Positions 1-6,515 are shown, counted from the first letter of the stretch. The stretch is 8,760 bases of DNA from an uncultured Armatimonadota bacterium (GCA_903881535.1 CAIRTT010000039.1:1-8760), one strand, 5' to 3'. A program made the numbers and translations. Notes: generated from the letters alone by a model not told the origin.

Positions 1-273
1 GCGGATGTAGCCATTTTGATGATCGTTTCGCTTACACGTCTCAACAATCGCATCATTGACATAGTCTTCAGTGAGGTTGCCAAGATTGTAGCCAAGAGCG
101 CGAGCGGAAAACAATAAGCGCTTCGTGTGTTCAATCAGGCGGAAAATTCTTCCATTGTAAACACGAACACCCTCGAAGACACCATCTCCATAAAGGTGAC
201 CATGGTCGAAAATGGGTATGGTGGCTTGCTCCGCAGGGACGAAGTCGCCATTGATGTAAACGAAGTCGGACAT
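1..273 (-). CDS. ilvE: Branched-chain amino acid aminotransferase (fold-type IV), N-terminal part, cut by left edge
   Basis: Translating the minus strand from the ATG at 273-271 gives 91 codons without a stop up to the window edge, so only the N-terminal third is present. Residues 6-20 (YINGDFVPAEQATIP) and 22-41 (FDHGHLYGDGVFEGVRVYNG) match the start of class IV PLP aminotransferases of the IlvE type, followed by the R-L-x-E-H-x-x-R-L segment at 45-53. Such enzymes transfer the amino group between glutamate and branched-chain 2-oxo acids in cytosolic Val/Leu/Ile synthesis. The PLP lysine lies beyond the edge, so a relative such as D-amino acid aminotransferase or aminodeoxychorismate lyase is not formally excluded, although the YGDGVFEG(V/I)R pattern favours IlvE. 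No Shine-Dalgarno is visible. A TATACT box ends 6 nt before the ATG, suggesting a leaderless message. It is divergent from the LPS operon. Confidence 0.86.
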   Translation of the reverse strand, partial: MSDFVYINGDFVPAEQATIPIFDHGHLYGDGVFEGVRVYNGRIFRLIEHTKRLLFSARALGYNLGNLTEDYVNDAIVETCKRNDHQNGYIR

Positions 274-279
274 ACATCA

Positions 280-285
280 AGTATA
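280..285 (-). promoter_or_regulatory. Putative -10 box of the ilvE promoter (leaderless)
   Basis: On the minus strand TATACT (5 of 6 matches to TATAAT) is followed by six bases (TGATGT) and then the ilvE ATG. A -10 box at this distance puts the transcription start at or next to the start codon. No good -35 hexamer is seen at 16-18 nt spacing, so this is a motif-plus-position call. Confidence 0.45.
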
Positions 286-305
286 CACAGGAGCACCTCT
301 GTTCT

Positions 306-317
306 CTATGCACATAG
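306..317. promoter_or_regulatory. Short dyad midway between divergent promoters, possible operator
   Basis: CTATG-CA-CATAG is a perfect 5-bp inverted repeat with a 2-nt centre. Its centre (311.5) lies almost exactly midway between the two TATACT boxes at 280-285 and 339-344. Arms this short arise by chance fairly often; the central placement is the only other argument for a regulator-binding site. Confidence 0.18.
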
Positions 318-338
318 ATGCTTGTGATGTCAAACTTG

Positions 339-344
339 TATACT
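339..344 (+). promoter_or_regulatory. Putative -10 box of the LPS-core operon promoter
   Basis: TATACT lies 7 nt before an in-frame GTG (352) and only 1 nt before the upstream in-frame ATG (346). A transcript initiated 6-8 nt downstream of this box would begin at about 351-352, beyond the ATG and at the GTG, so the box favours a leaderless GTG start. No clear -35 element is visible. Confidence 0.45.
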
Positions 345-351
345 GATGCTC

Positions 352-1353
352 GTGTCAAATGTAAACCGCATCCTGATTGTCAAACTTAGCGCTTTTGGCG
401 ATGTCGTGCAGACACTACCGTTGCTTCACGGTCTCCGGGCGTCGTTCCCTTCGGCGACCATCGGATGGGCAGTTCAGAAGTCATTCGCATCATTGCTTCA
501 CGGGCATCCCTACATCGACAACCTACATGTGTTGGATTCCAAGAAGCTCGGCCCCTGTTTAAAGCTCGGTGATGAGCTTCGCAACGAAAAATACGACATC
601 GTCCTCGATGCGCAGGGCTTGTTTGTATCCGCTTTCGTCGGGCGGTTGTCCAATGCTCCTACGCGCATTGGATACAATTGGCGCCGTGAAGCAAACAACA
701 TTTTTATGACGGACACAAGCGTCATCGCGACGGACCGCGTGCACATGGTTGAGAAGATATTGCGTTTGGGTGATGCCATTGGTGCCTCCCGAATTCCATT
801 TATGAAGGATGATTATCTTGCTTCTAAACCATCGTCCATTGATGTTGCGGGTGAACACAAGCGTGTCGCTGCCCTCGTCGTAGGGGCATCTGTTGCAACG
901 AAAACGCTGTCGCCAGAGCATTGGGCGCGTATTGGAGACCAACTCTCTGATGATGGATTTACACCTGTCCTGATAGGCGGGACCCTGGAACAAACTGTTT
1001 CTGGAAAAATACAAGCGTTGACTGCGAAGCCGGTTATCAATCTTGTTGCAAAGACGTCCTTTACAGAGCTTGCAGGCATCCTCGCAAAGGCGGCTGTGGT
1101 TGTTTCAAGTGACACAGGAGCGCTGCACCTTGCCGTTGCTGTTGGTGCACCGACCGTCGGACTTTTTGGCGTGACGGATCCAGTTGGTACTGGAAACCGC
1201 TGGGGAAATGCAGCATACGTCACATTAGATGTTGGCGGCGCGGCAGAGAATCGTAATTTCCGGGATATTCCAGCAGATGCCAAGGCTGTTGATGAAATTC
1301 CAACGTCGGAAATCATCGGGGCTGTCCATAAAGTCGCAAGGCGGATGCCGTAA
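352..1353 (+). CDS. Glycosyltransferase family 9 protein, heptosyltransferase I (WaaC)-like
   Basis: A 333-residue GT-B enzyme of the ADP-heptose:LPS heptosyltransferase family, cytoplasmic or at the inner face of the inner membrane. The N-terminus RILIVKLSAFGDVVQTLP carries the family G-D motif; Asp17 corresponds to the catalytic Asp of E. coli WaaC. The C-terminal donor-binding half contains VVVSSDTGALHLAVAVGAPT (D-T-G at 254-256, His259) followed by GLFGVTDP. Length is normal for GT9. It is first in a six-gene operon with KDO and heptose activation genes, so addition of the first heptose to KDO is a reasonable inference, but acceptor and sugar cannot be read from sequence. I prefer the GTG at 352 because the -10 box leaves no room for transcription to include the ATG at 346; the ATG start would add two residues. 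No Shine-Dalgarno is present for either. The stop overlaps the next start (TAATG). Confidence 0.88.
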   Translation: MSNVNRILIVKLSAFGDVVQTLPLLHGLRASFPSATIGWAVQKSFASLLHGHPYIDNLHVLDSKKLGPCLKLGDELRNEKYDIVLDAQGLFVSAFVGRLSNAPTRIGYNWRREANNIFMTDTSVIATDRVHMVEKILRLGDAIGASRIPFMKDDYLASKPSSIDVAGEHKRVAALVVGASVATKTLSPEHWARIGDQLSDDGFTPVLIGGTLEQTVSGKIQALTAKPVINLVAKTSFTELAGILAKAAVVVSSDTGALHLAVAVGAPTVGLFGVTDPVGTGNRWGNAAYVTLDVGGAAENRNFRDIPADAKAVDEIPTSEIIGAVHKVARRMP

Positions 1354-2333
1354 TGTCAGGACGAAGTCTTGTTGTCGCCAAGCATCGATTTCTCGGTGAC
1401 ACAATGGTTACATTGCCGCTGGTCCAGCACCTTGCAGTGATTTCACGTGCCGCTGGCCATGCGCTTCCAACGCTCGCAACGGGTAGCGGTCCCGCTGTCC
1501 TCCTAGAAAATCATCCCGATGTTGGCTCGCTTCTGACCATCGCACGGGATGCCAGTAAGCGTTCGAGTAATGCAAGCCATCTGTTATGGAAGGAATACCT
1601 ACGGATGGCAGCTGAGGTTCGATCTATCGGGGCACCCGATGCGTGCTATCTCGCGGACCGTTCGTTCAGGTCTGCTATTTTTGCCCGCCTGACCGGTGCA
1701 AAAGTGATTGTTGGATTTCCAACGGAAGGGCGTGGCTTTCTTCTCCATAAACGTATTCCGTACAGTCAAACAGCAACCGAGGTCGATACAATTTTGGCTT
1801 TGGTCGGAACGGACCAAGCAACATCTGGGCAAACGCCGCGTCTCTACCTTGGGCCAAGCGATGCAGCTGTCATTCCCTTGGATAACTCCACCACCCGCCG
1901 TGTCGCTATACAACCGGGTGCATCCCATGATTACAAACAATATCCAATCGCAGCGTGGAAGGCCCTAATTCACAACATTCGTTCGATTGGTGCAGAAATT
2001 TATCTCGTAGGTGGGCCGGAAGAACAGAATGCCGTCGACAGTCTCCAAGAGTTACTGGGAGATACGCCAGCGATTTCACTTGTTGGCAAAACGTCACTGC
2101 GATCTCTTATGGCGACCTTGCAAGCATTCAACCTGGTGATTTCTGCAGATACAGGGGTTAGTCATGTTGCGGCTGCCGTTGGTACACCTACATTGACGCT
2201 CTTTGGCCCAACCCCCATCCACAAATGGGGACGCAATTACGCCCCGCACCGTGCGCTACAGGCACCCGATGCCGATATGTCAAAACTGTCTCCCGATACC
2301 GTCGCGGCAGTGGTGCAGGAGCAGCTTTTATGA
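1353..2333 (+). CDS. Glycosyltransferase family 9 protein, heptosyltransferase-like (second copy)
   Basis: A 326-residue GT9 protein. The N-terminal motif is RSLVVAKHRFLGDTMVTLP with G15-D16. The middle segment IQPGASHDYKQYP (about 186-198) is the linker/donor-site region, and the C-terminal ADP-sugar site is VISADTGVSHVAAAVGTPT (D-T-G 266-268, His271) followed by LFGPTPIHKWG. The last stretch resembles WaaF/heptosyltransferase II-type proteins more than the preceding gene does. It is divergent in sequence from both flanking GT9 genes, so this is not a recent duplication. The start ATG shares one base with the upstream TAA, implying translational coupling; a weak AAGG lies somewhat far upstream. 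Role inferred: transfer of a second heptose or a related NDP-sugar onto the LPS inner core. Confidence 0.87.
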   Translation: MSGRSLVVAKHRFLGDTMVTLPLVQHLAVISRAAGHALPTLATGSGPAVLLENHPDVGSLLTIARDASKRSSNASHLLWKEYLRMAAEVRSIGAPDACYLADRSFRSAIFARLTGAKVIVGFPTEGRGFLLHKRIPYSQTATEVDTILALVGTDQATSGQTPRLYLGPSDAAVIPLDNSTTRRVAIQPGASHDYKQYPIAAWKALIHNIRSIGAEIYLVGGPEEQNAVDSLQELLGDTPAISLVGKTSLRSLMATLQAFNLVISADTGVSHVAAAVGTPTLTLFGPTPIHKWGRNYAPHRALQAPDADMSKLSPDTVAAVVQEQLL

Positions 2334-3334
2334 ACATCGTTGTGCTCCGCTACGGAGGCCTTGGCGATATTCTGCTAGCCACGCCACTTTTACGAATCAT
2401 CAAAAAGAAGTATCCCGCTGCTTCAATTACATTCGTGACAGAAACTGGAAACACAAGTATTCTCGCAAACTCAACGCTTGTCGTATCAACGCATGGCCTT
2501 GATAAGGGAACCCGGTCATCTGTCTACGGAAGCTATACCGCCGGATCATCTTTACGAAAACAAACGGGAAGCATCGGCCTATACGTAAACCTCCAGCCAT
2601 CCTTGAAGTCCATTGCCTTTGGAATCGGATTGATGCCTAAGTTAACGTGGACTTTCAAGAAAGATCGACGAATTCAGATGGAGACCGGCAAAGTCCGCCA
2701 TGCAATCGATGATTTTCTTAATGTCCTTCCACATGGAATTCCTAGTGACGCCAATCGCACGATGGAGTTTGTTATCCCGGCAGATGCTAAATCGAAAGCG
2801 GAGACAAAGGCAACAGAACTAGGCATCAATCTCTCAACTGCGATTGTTATCAACCCCGCCGGAACGCGGGATATCAACCGCTGGCCTCCAGATAAATTAG
2901 CAGAGTTCATTGGTTGGATGGAAGTAAACCTCGGCGGCTATACACCTGTAATCGTAGGTGGTCCCGGCGATGCATGGTTGGAAGATTCCATCGTCCGCCA
3001 TCTCGGCCGTCCAGTAAAGTCCCTCATCGGCAAGCTGTCATTACAGGAACTTGGAGCCGTTCTGCAACATGCTGCGGTAACGGTTACGGGTGACACCGGA
3101 CCGCTTCATATTGCGGCAGCCGTAGGAGCTCGTATCGTTTGTCTCAGCGGAGCAGCCGATCCTGACCGCACTGGGCCATCCAATAACCCGTTTGATCTTG
3201 TTGTCATCAACCGCTCGCTACCATGTGTCCCCTGCCAGGGCCGGAGCTGTAAACGTGGCGATATTGCGTGTATGACCCAAATGAGCGTAGCAAGTGTGGT
3301 GGATGCCGTAGAAAGGCGAATAAAGGCCGGATGA
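2330..3334 (+). CDS. Glycosyltransferase family 9 protein with C-terminal cysteine cluster (third copy)
   Basis: A 334-residue GT9 protein. The N-terminus MNIVVLRYGGLGDILLATP has the G12-D13 motif. INPAGTRDINRWPPDKLAEF (about 174-193) is the family mid-region, and VTGDTGPLHIAAAVGA (D-T-G 255-257, His260) is the donor site. Near the C-terminus are four cysteines at 299, 302, 307 and 314, a pattern seen in some GT9 heptosyltransferases. The frame is open 105 nt further upstream, but that extension would lie inside the preceding gene. The ATG at 2330 has AGGAG at 2317-2321 (8-nt spacing) and overlaps the previous TGA by 4 nt (ATGA), so it is the chosen start. It presumably extends the LPS core; the specific sugar and acceptor are unknown. 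Confidence 0.87.
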   Translation: MNIVVLRYGGLGDILLATPLLRIIKKKYPAASITFVTETGNTSILANSTLVVSTHGLDKGTRSSVYGSYTAGSSLRKQTGSIGLYVNLQPSLKSIAFGIGLMPKLTWTFKKDRRIQMETGKVRHAIDDFLNVLPHGIPSDANRTMEFVIPADAKSKAETKATELGINLSTAIVINPAGTRDINRWPPDKLAEFIGWMEVNLGGYTPVIVGGPGDAWLEDSIVRHLGRPVKSLIGKLSLQELGAVLQHAAVTVTGDTGPLHIAAAVGARIVCLSGAADPDRTGPSNNPFDLVVINRSLPCVPCQGRSCKRGDIACMTQMSVASVVDAVERRIKAG

Positions 3335-3816
3335 ACATCCCTGAAATTCTGGATTGGAATGACCTATCGGACCAGATTCGAAGCTGGCAAGCGGCCGGTG
3401 AGCGTGTTGTGTTCACAAACGGAGTCTTTGACATTCTGCATGTCGGGCATACACGGTACCTTCGCGAGGCCCGAGGGCTTGGAGATAGACTTGTTGTTGG
3501 CATCAACTCTGATGACTCCGTGCGGCGCCTCAAGGGACCGACGCGGCCCATTAATGCTGAGTTGGACCGTGCAGAAGTGATGGCATCCCTTCACTTTGTG
3601 GATGGAGTCACCATTTTCGCCGATGACACTCCGATTCCCCTACTTCGTGTCTTGAAACCAGACATTCATGCCAAAGGTGGAGACTATAAAACTCCGGATG
3701 CCCTTCCCGAAACGGAAGTTGTGCGTGCGTATGGCGGGGATGTTGTGATCCTTCAGCTCGTAGATGGCAAATCGACTACAAATATCGTGAAGAAAATGCA
3801 GGAGCACAATCCATGA
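3331..3816 (+). CDS. rfaE2: D-glycero-beta-D-manno-heptose 1-phosphate adenylyltransferase, stand-alone
   Basis: A 161-residue cytidylyltransferase-like protein matching the C-terminal domain of HldE/RfaE. It transfers AMP from ATP to heptose 1-phosphate, giving ADP-heptose for the heptosyltransferases. Visible motifs: FTNGVFDILHVGH at 28-40 with the HxGH nucleotide-binding site, GINSDDSVRRLKGPTRPI at 57-74, KGGDY at 115-119 and GKSTTNIVKKM at 146-156. The N-terminal sugar kinase domain of E. coli HldE is absent, so the kinase must be a separate gene outside the window. An upstream extension of the frame falls within the preceding GT9 gene. The ATG at 3331 forms an ATGA overlap with its stop and is preceded by a weak AAAGG. 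Whether the natural substrate is the beta form (HldE/RfaE2) or the alpha form (HldC) cannot be settled by eye. Confidence 0.9.
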   Translation: MNIPEILDWNDLSDQIRSWQAAGERVVFTNGVFDILHVGHTRYLREARGLGDRLVVGINSDDSVRRLKGPTRPINAELDRAEVMASLHFVDGVTIFADDTPIPLLRVLKPDIHAKGGDYKTPDALPETEVVRAYGGDVVILQLVDGKSTTNIVKKMQEHNP

Positions 3817-4538
3817 ATGTTGTTGTAATGATTCCCGCAAGGCTTGCGGCAACCCGTCTGCCAAACAAGCCATTGGTCGACATCGCCGGTAAACCAATGG
3901 TCCAGTGGGTTTATGAGAAGTCATTGTCTAGCCGCGCCGATGGTGTTTATATCGTGACTCCCGATGAGGAGATTGCAGCGGTTGCCGAGGGGTTCAACGC
4001 ACCGGTTATCATGACAAGTCATGCGCACCAAACGGGTACTGACCGCCTGGCGGAAGCCGTCGCATCGCTTCCTGAATCGGTCGACATCATTGTAAATGTC
4101 CAAGGCGATGAACCTCGTATCACAGCAGATGCCATCAATAGTGTGATCACACCGTTGCTTGAGGATTCGGAACTTGCGATGTCAACGCTTGCCTGTAAGC
4201 TACCTGAGGACCGATTTGATGATCCGAATACGGTAAAGGTTGTTCTAAAGCGCAATGGTGATGCGTTGTATTTTTCCCGCTCTGGTATTCCATTTCCACG
4301 GGCGATGGGCATCGTCACGCCGTTGCAGCACGTTGGGCTCTATGCGTATCGCAGGTCGTTTCTTTCCACATTTCCAACATTGGAGAGAACGCCGCTTGAG
4401 CAAACGGAGTCACTTGAACAGCTGCGGGCGCTCGAACATGGTTACAGAATCCGGGTAGTACACACATCCCATGTGCCAGAATCTGTAGACACAGCCGAAG
4501 ACCTTGAGCGCGTACGAGCCCTGTTTTCAGAGGAGTAA
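3813..4538 (+). CDS. kdsB: 3-deoxy-manno-octulosonate cytidylyltransferase (CMP-KDO synthetase)
   Basis: A 241-residue cytosolic enzyme that converts KDO and CTP to CMP-KDO plus pyrophosphate, the activated donor for KDO transfer to lipid A precursors. All hallmark segments are present: the nucleotide loop IPARLAATRLPNKPL (7-21), TGTDRLAEA (74-82), NVQGDEP (95-101) with metal/substrate acidic residues, YFSRSGIPFPR (153-163), HVGLYAYR (173-180), the LEQLRALE segment (201-208) and VDTAEDLERV (225-234). Length is typical of KdsB. The ATG overlaps the rfaE2 TGA by 4 nt and has AGGAG at 3800-3804 with 8-nt spacing. It is clearly a functional-looking, full-length gene in an LPS-core operon. Confidence 0.96.
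   Translation: MNVVVMIPARLAATRLPNKPLVDIAGKPMVQWVYEKSLSSRADGVYIVTPDEEIAAVAEGFNAPVIMTSHAHQTGTDRLAEAVASLPESVDIIVNVQGDEPRITADAINSVITPLLEDSELAMSTLACKLPEDRFDDPNTVKVVLKRNGDALYFSRSGIPFPRAMGIVTPLQHVGLYAYRRSFLSTFPTLERTPLEQTESLEQLRALEHGYRIRVVHTSHVPESVDTAEDLERVRALFSEE
4529..4535 (+). promoter_or_regulatory. Strong Shine-Dalgarno of kdsA
   Basis: AGAGGAG ends 6 nt before the ATG at 4542. It selects this ATG over the in-frame ATG at 4554, and shows that the organism uses Shine-Dalgarno initiation inside operons, in contrast to the first genes of the transcription units. Confidence 0.7.
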
Positions 4539-4541
4539 GAG

Positions 4542-5378
4542 ATGTCCAGATTAATGACACGACGGGTTGAAGTTACAAGTGATGTTCATATTGGTGATGG
4601 TCTTCCATTTACATTGATGGCTGGTCCGTGTGTGATTGAAGATTTTGAGCTTTGCCGCACGATCTGCCGCGAGGTGCAACGGATTACTGGCGAACTTGGA
4701 ATTCCGTACATTTTCAAAGCATCCTTTGATAAGGCAAATCGGACATCCGTTCAGTCATTTCGTGGAGATGGCATGCAGGCGGGCCTCGACGTTCTTACTG
4801 CGATCAAAGCTGAGTTTGGGGTTCCTATCGTCACGGATGTCCATCAGGCTGACCAGTGTGTAGCCGTGGGAGAAATTGCGGATGTTATTCAAATTCCCGC
4901 ATTTCTTTGCCGACAAACAGATCTATTGATCGCAGCTGGTGAGACTGGGCGCGTTGTGAATATCAAAAAAGGCCAGTTCATGGCACCAGAAGATATTGCG
5001 CAAGCGGTTCGAAAAGTAGAGTCGACGGGGAATACCCGTATTCTTGTTACGGAGCGCGGAGTTAGTTTTGGGTATCACAATCTGGTCGTCGATTTCCGCT
5101 CGCTTCCGATTATGGCTGCTGCATCTGGTGTTCCAGTGGTCTTCGATGCCACACATGCAGTTCAGCAGCCTGCAGCCCAAGGTCATGCGACAGGTGGAAC
5201 GCGTGAATATGTTCCCCACTTGGCAAAAGCTGCGGTGGCAGTTGGGATTGATGCTTTGTTTTTAGAGGTGCATCCGGATCCTAAAAATGCGATGTCCGAT
5301 GCGGCAACGGTCTTGGATCTTGCTGATTTGCCAGAACTCCTTGCCACATTGAAGCGCATCGAAGACGCGGTCAGATAA
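4542..5378 (+). CDS. kdsA: 3-deoxy-8-phosphooctulonate synthase (KDO-8-phosphate synthase), metal-dependent class
   Basis: A 278-residue TIM-barrel enzyme that condenses phosphoenolpyruvate with D-arabinose 5-phosphate to give KDO-8-phosphate, the first committed step of KDO synthesis. Motifs: LMAGPCVIE (25-33), FKASFDKANR (58-67), IQIPAFLCRQTDLL (116-129), NIKKGQF (140-146), TERGVSFGYHNLVVDFRSLP (170-189), FDATHAVQ (201-208) and LEVHPDPKNAMSDA (241-254). Cys30, His205, Glu242 and Asp253 occupy the four metal-ligand positions known from Aquifex KdsA, marking the metal-dependent class; E. coli-type enzymes have Asn in place of this Cys. The start is fixed by the AGAGGAG ribosome site. It is the last gene of the operon, 3 nt after kdsB, and its TAA directly abuts the stop codon of the convergent anmK. 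Confidence 0.96.
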   Translation: MSRLMTRRVEVTSDVHIGDGLPFTLMAGPCVIEDFELCRTICREVQRITGELGIPYIFKASFDKANRTSVQSFRGDGMQAGLDVLTAIKAEFGVPIVTDVHQADQCVAVGEIADVIQIPAFLCRQTDLLIAAGETGRVVNIKKGQFMAPEDIAQAVRKVESTGNTRILVTERGVSFGYHNLVVDFRSLPIMAAASGVPVVFDATHAVQQPAAQGHATGGTREYVPHLAKAAVAVGIDALFLEVHPDPKNAMSDAATVLDLADLPELLATLKRIEDAVR

Positions 5379-6515
5379 TCAGGGGAGCGCGATGGCGCCA
5401 AGTCCCTGCGGGACTTGGCAGCCTGTCACGTAGCGTAAGTCAAACTTTATTCCCCGAAGACGGGCATCTGCAAGAACGGCAAATGCAACCGCCTCACGGG
5501 CATCCCCAGAAACGCCTAGCGCATCCAACGGCTTTGTTCCGATGCCGGATATTCTTTCGAACCTTGAAAGCAAGTCGAGATTATGAGCTCCCCCGCCGGC
5601 AACATACACACAGGTTGGCACACTCGGGAGCGAATGCATCGACGTGGAAATCGTCGTCGCCGTCCATTCTGAAATCGTCGCCATAAGGTCTGCCGTTCGG
5701 ATGCCTGTACATTCCGCCATCAGCCTGTCAACAAAAGGCTTTCCAAACTGTTCGCGGCCATAGCTGACTGGCGGCGCAGTCGGAATGTGCCATGTTTGTA
5801 ATGCATCTAGGATGTCAGGCAGCACATCACCAGCTGCAGCTACCTGTCCGCCATCATCAAATCGAATTTCAGCCCTTGCGAACATCACCTGATCCAAAAC
5901 CATGTTTCCAGGGCCGGTGTCGAAACCGATTGGGGGTGAACCGGATGCGAGGTAGGTCACGTTTCCGATACCCCCGATGTTCTGAATTACTATCGGGCCA
6001 TGATGGAGACGGTGATGAAACATTAGGCTGTCCGCCGCTGGAACCAGTGGGGCTCCCTGACCACCGGCAAGCATATCGGCGCGGCGAAAGTCAAAAACCA
6101 CAGGACATCCAAAGGCTTGTACACATGCATAGGGATTGCCAATTTGCAGTGTTGATGACGAATATCCGTCGCACGGTTTAGGAATGTGCGCGATTGTCTG
6201 ACCGTGAAAGCCAATGGCATCCAAGGTGATTCCCAGTGATGTACACAATTCAAGCAAGGCATTACAAAATCGTTCGCCAACCATTCGGTCTACAAGGGCT
6301 ATCTCTTGCGCTGTAACACGCTCGGTTGACACCCTGAGAATGGCATCGCGCTCAGCTGCTGACCACGGAGCCTCCGTGTATCCCAGCAAATTGACATCGA
6401 TGTTTCCACCGCAAGGAGCTATTCGGGTAATCGCAACATCGATTGCATCCACAGATGTTCCGGACATCAGCCCGGCTACGATACGCTCTCGGTCATCATC
6501 ATAATTCAGACGCAT
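5379..6515 (-). CDS. anmK: Anhydro-N-acetylmuramic acid kinase
   Basis: A 378-residue ASKHA-fold kinase that phosphorylates and opens 1,6-anhydro-MurNAc to MurNAc-6-phosphate in cytosolic peptidoglycan recycling. Motifs: GLMSGTSVDAID (15-26), GFHGQTIAH (102-110), QIGNP (124-128), VVFDFRRADMLAGGQGAPLVP (139-159) carrying the catalytic Asp region, NIGGIGNVTYL (179-189), GFDTGPGNMVLD (197-208), GREQFGKPF (253-261) and AGGGAHN (306-312). Length matches the family (about 370). The start ATG (6515) lies inside the end of the upstream glycosyltransferase gene (10-nt overlap), so the two are probably co-transcribed and coupled; GGTGG lies 4 nt before the ATG. MurQ and other recycling enzymes are not in the window. 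The 3' end carries a perfect hairpin and its TGA touches the kdsA stop. Confidence 0.95.
   Translation of the reverse strand: MRLNYDDDRERIVAGLMSGTSVDAIDVAITRIAPCGGNIDVNLLGYTEAPWSAAERDAILRVSTERVTAQEIALVDRMVGERFCNALLELCTSLGITLDAIGFHGQTIAHIPKPCDGYSSSTLQIGNPYACVQAFGCPVVFDFRRADMLAGGQGAPLVPAADSLMFHHRLHHGPIVIQNIGGIGNVTYLASGSPPIGFDTGPGNMVLDQVMFARAEIRFDDGGQVAAAGDVLPDILDALQTWHIPTAPPVSYGREQFGKPFVDRLMAECTGIRTADLMATISEWTATTISTSMHSLPSVPTCVYVAGGGAHNLDLLSRFERISGIGTKPLDALGVSGDAREAVAFAVLADARLRGIKFDLRYVTGCQVPQGLGAIALP
5397..5419. terminator. Perfect 10-bp hairpin at the kdsA/anmK convergent junction, possible terminator
   Basis: GCCAAGTCCC-TGC-GGGACTTGGC forms a perfect 10-bp stem with a 3-nt loop. It begins 18 nt after the kdsA stop and lies within the last codons of anmK. 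No T-tract follows on either strand, so it is not a classical intrinsic terminator. It could be a U-less terminator or 3'-end stabiliser for the kdsA transcript, and as an inverted repeat it would form on either strand's RNA. It also encodes ordinary AnmK C-terminal residues, so the symmetry may be partly incidental. Confidence 0.35.

Noticed and set aside
127..327. 66-codon plus-strand ORF in the left end region
   Set aside because: It is antisense to the ilvE N-terminus, which has unmistakable aminotransferase motifs on the minus strand.
559..1014. 151-codon minus-strand ORF
   Set aside because: It is antisense to the first GT9 gene; the protein has no coherent motif and there is no promoter or ribosome site.
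813..1316. 167-codon minus-strand ORF
   Set aside because: It lies wholly antisense within the first GT9 gene, whose conserved motifs cover the same bases; no domain or start signal was seen.
2225..2329. 35-residue N-terminal extension of the third GT9 protein
   Set aside because: It is Arg/Pro-rich, lies inside the conserved end of the second GT9 gene, and the internal ATG at 2330 has a good Shine-Dalgarno and starts at the family's normal N-terminus.
3268..3330. 21-residue N-terminal extension of rfaE2
   Set aside because: It overlaps the cysteine-rich C-terminal end of the third GT9 gene; the ATG at 3331 gives the normal stand-alone domain length and an ATGA overlap.
5792..6181. 129-codon plus-strand ORF
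   Set aside because: It is antisense to the conserved core of anmK, including the catalytic segment; the peptide is Cys/His/Arg-rich noise.
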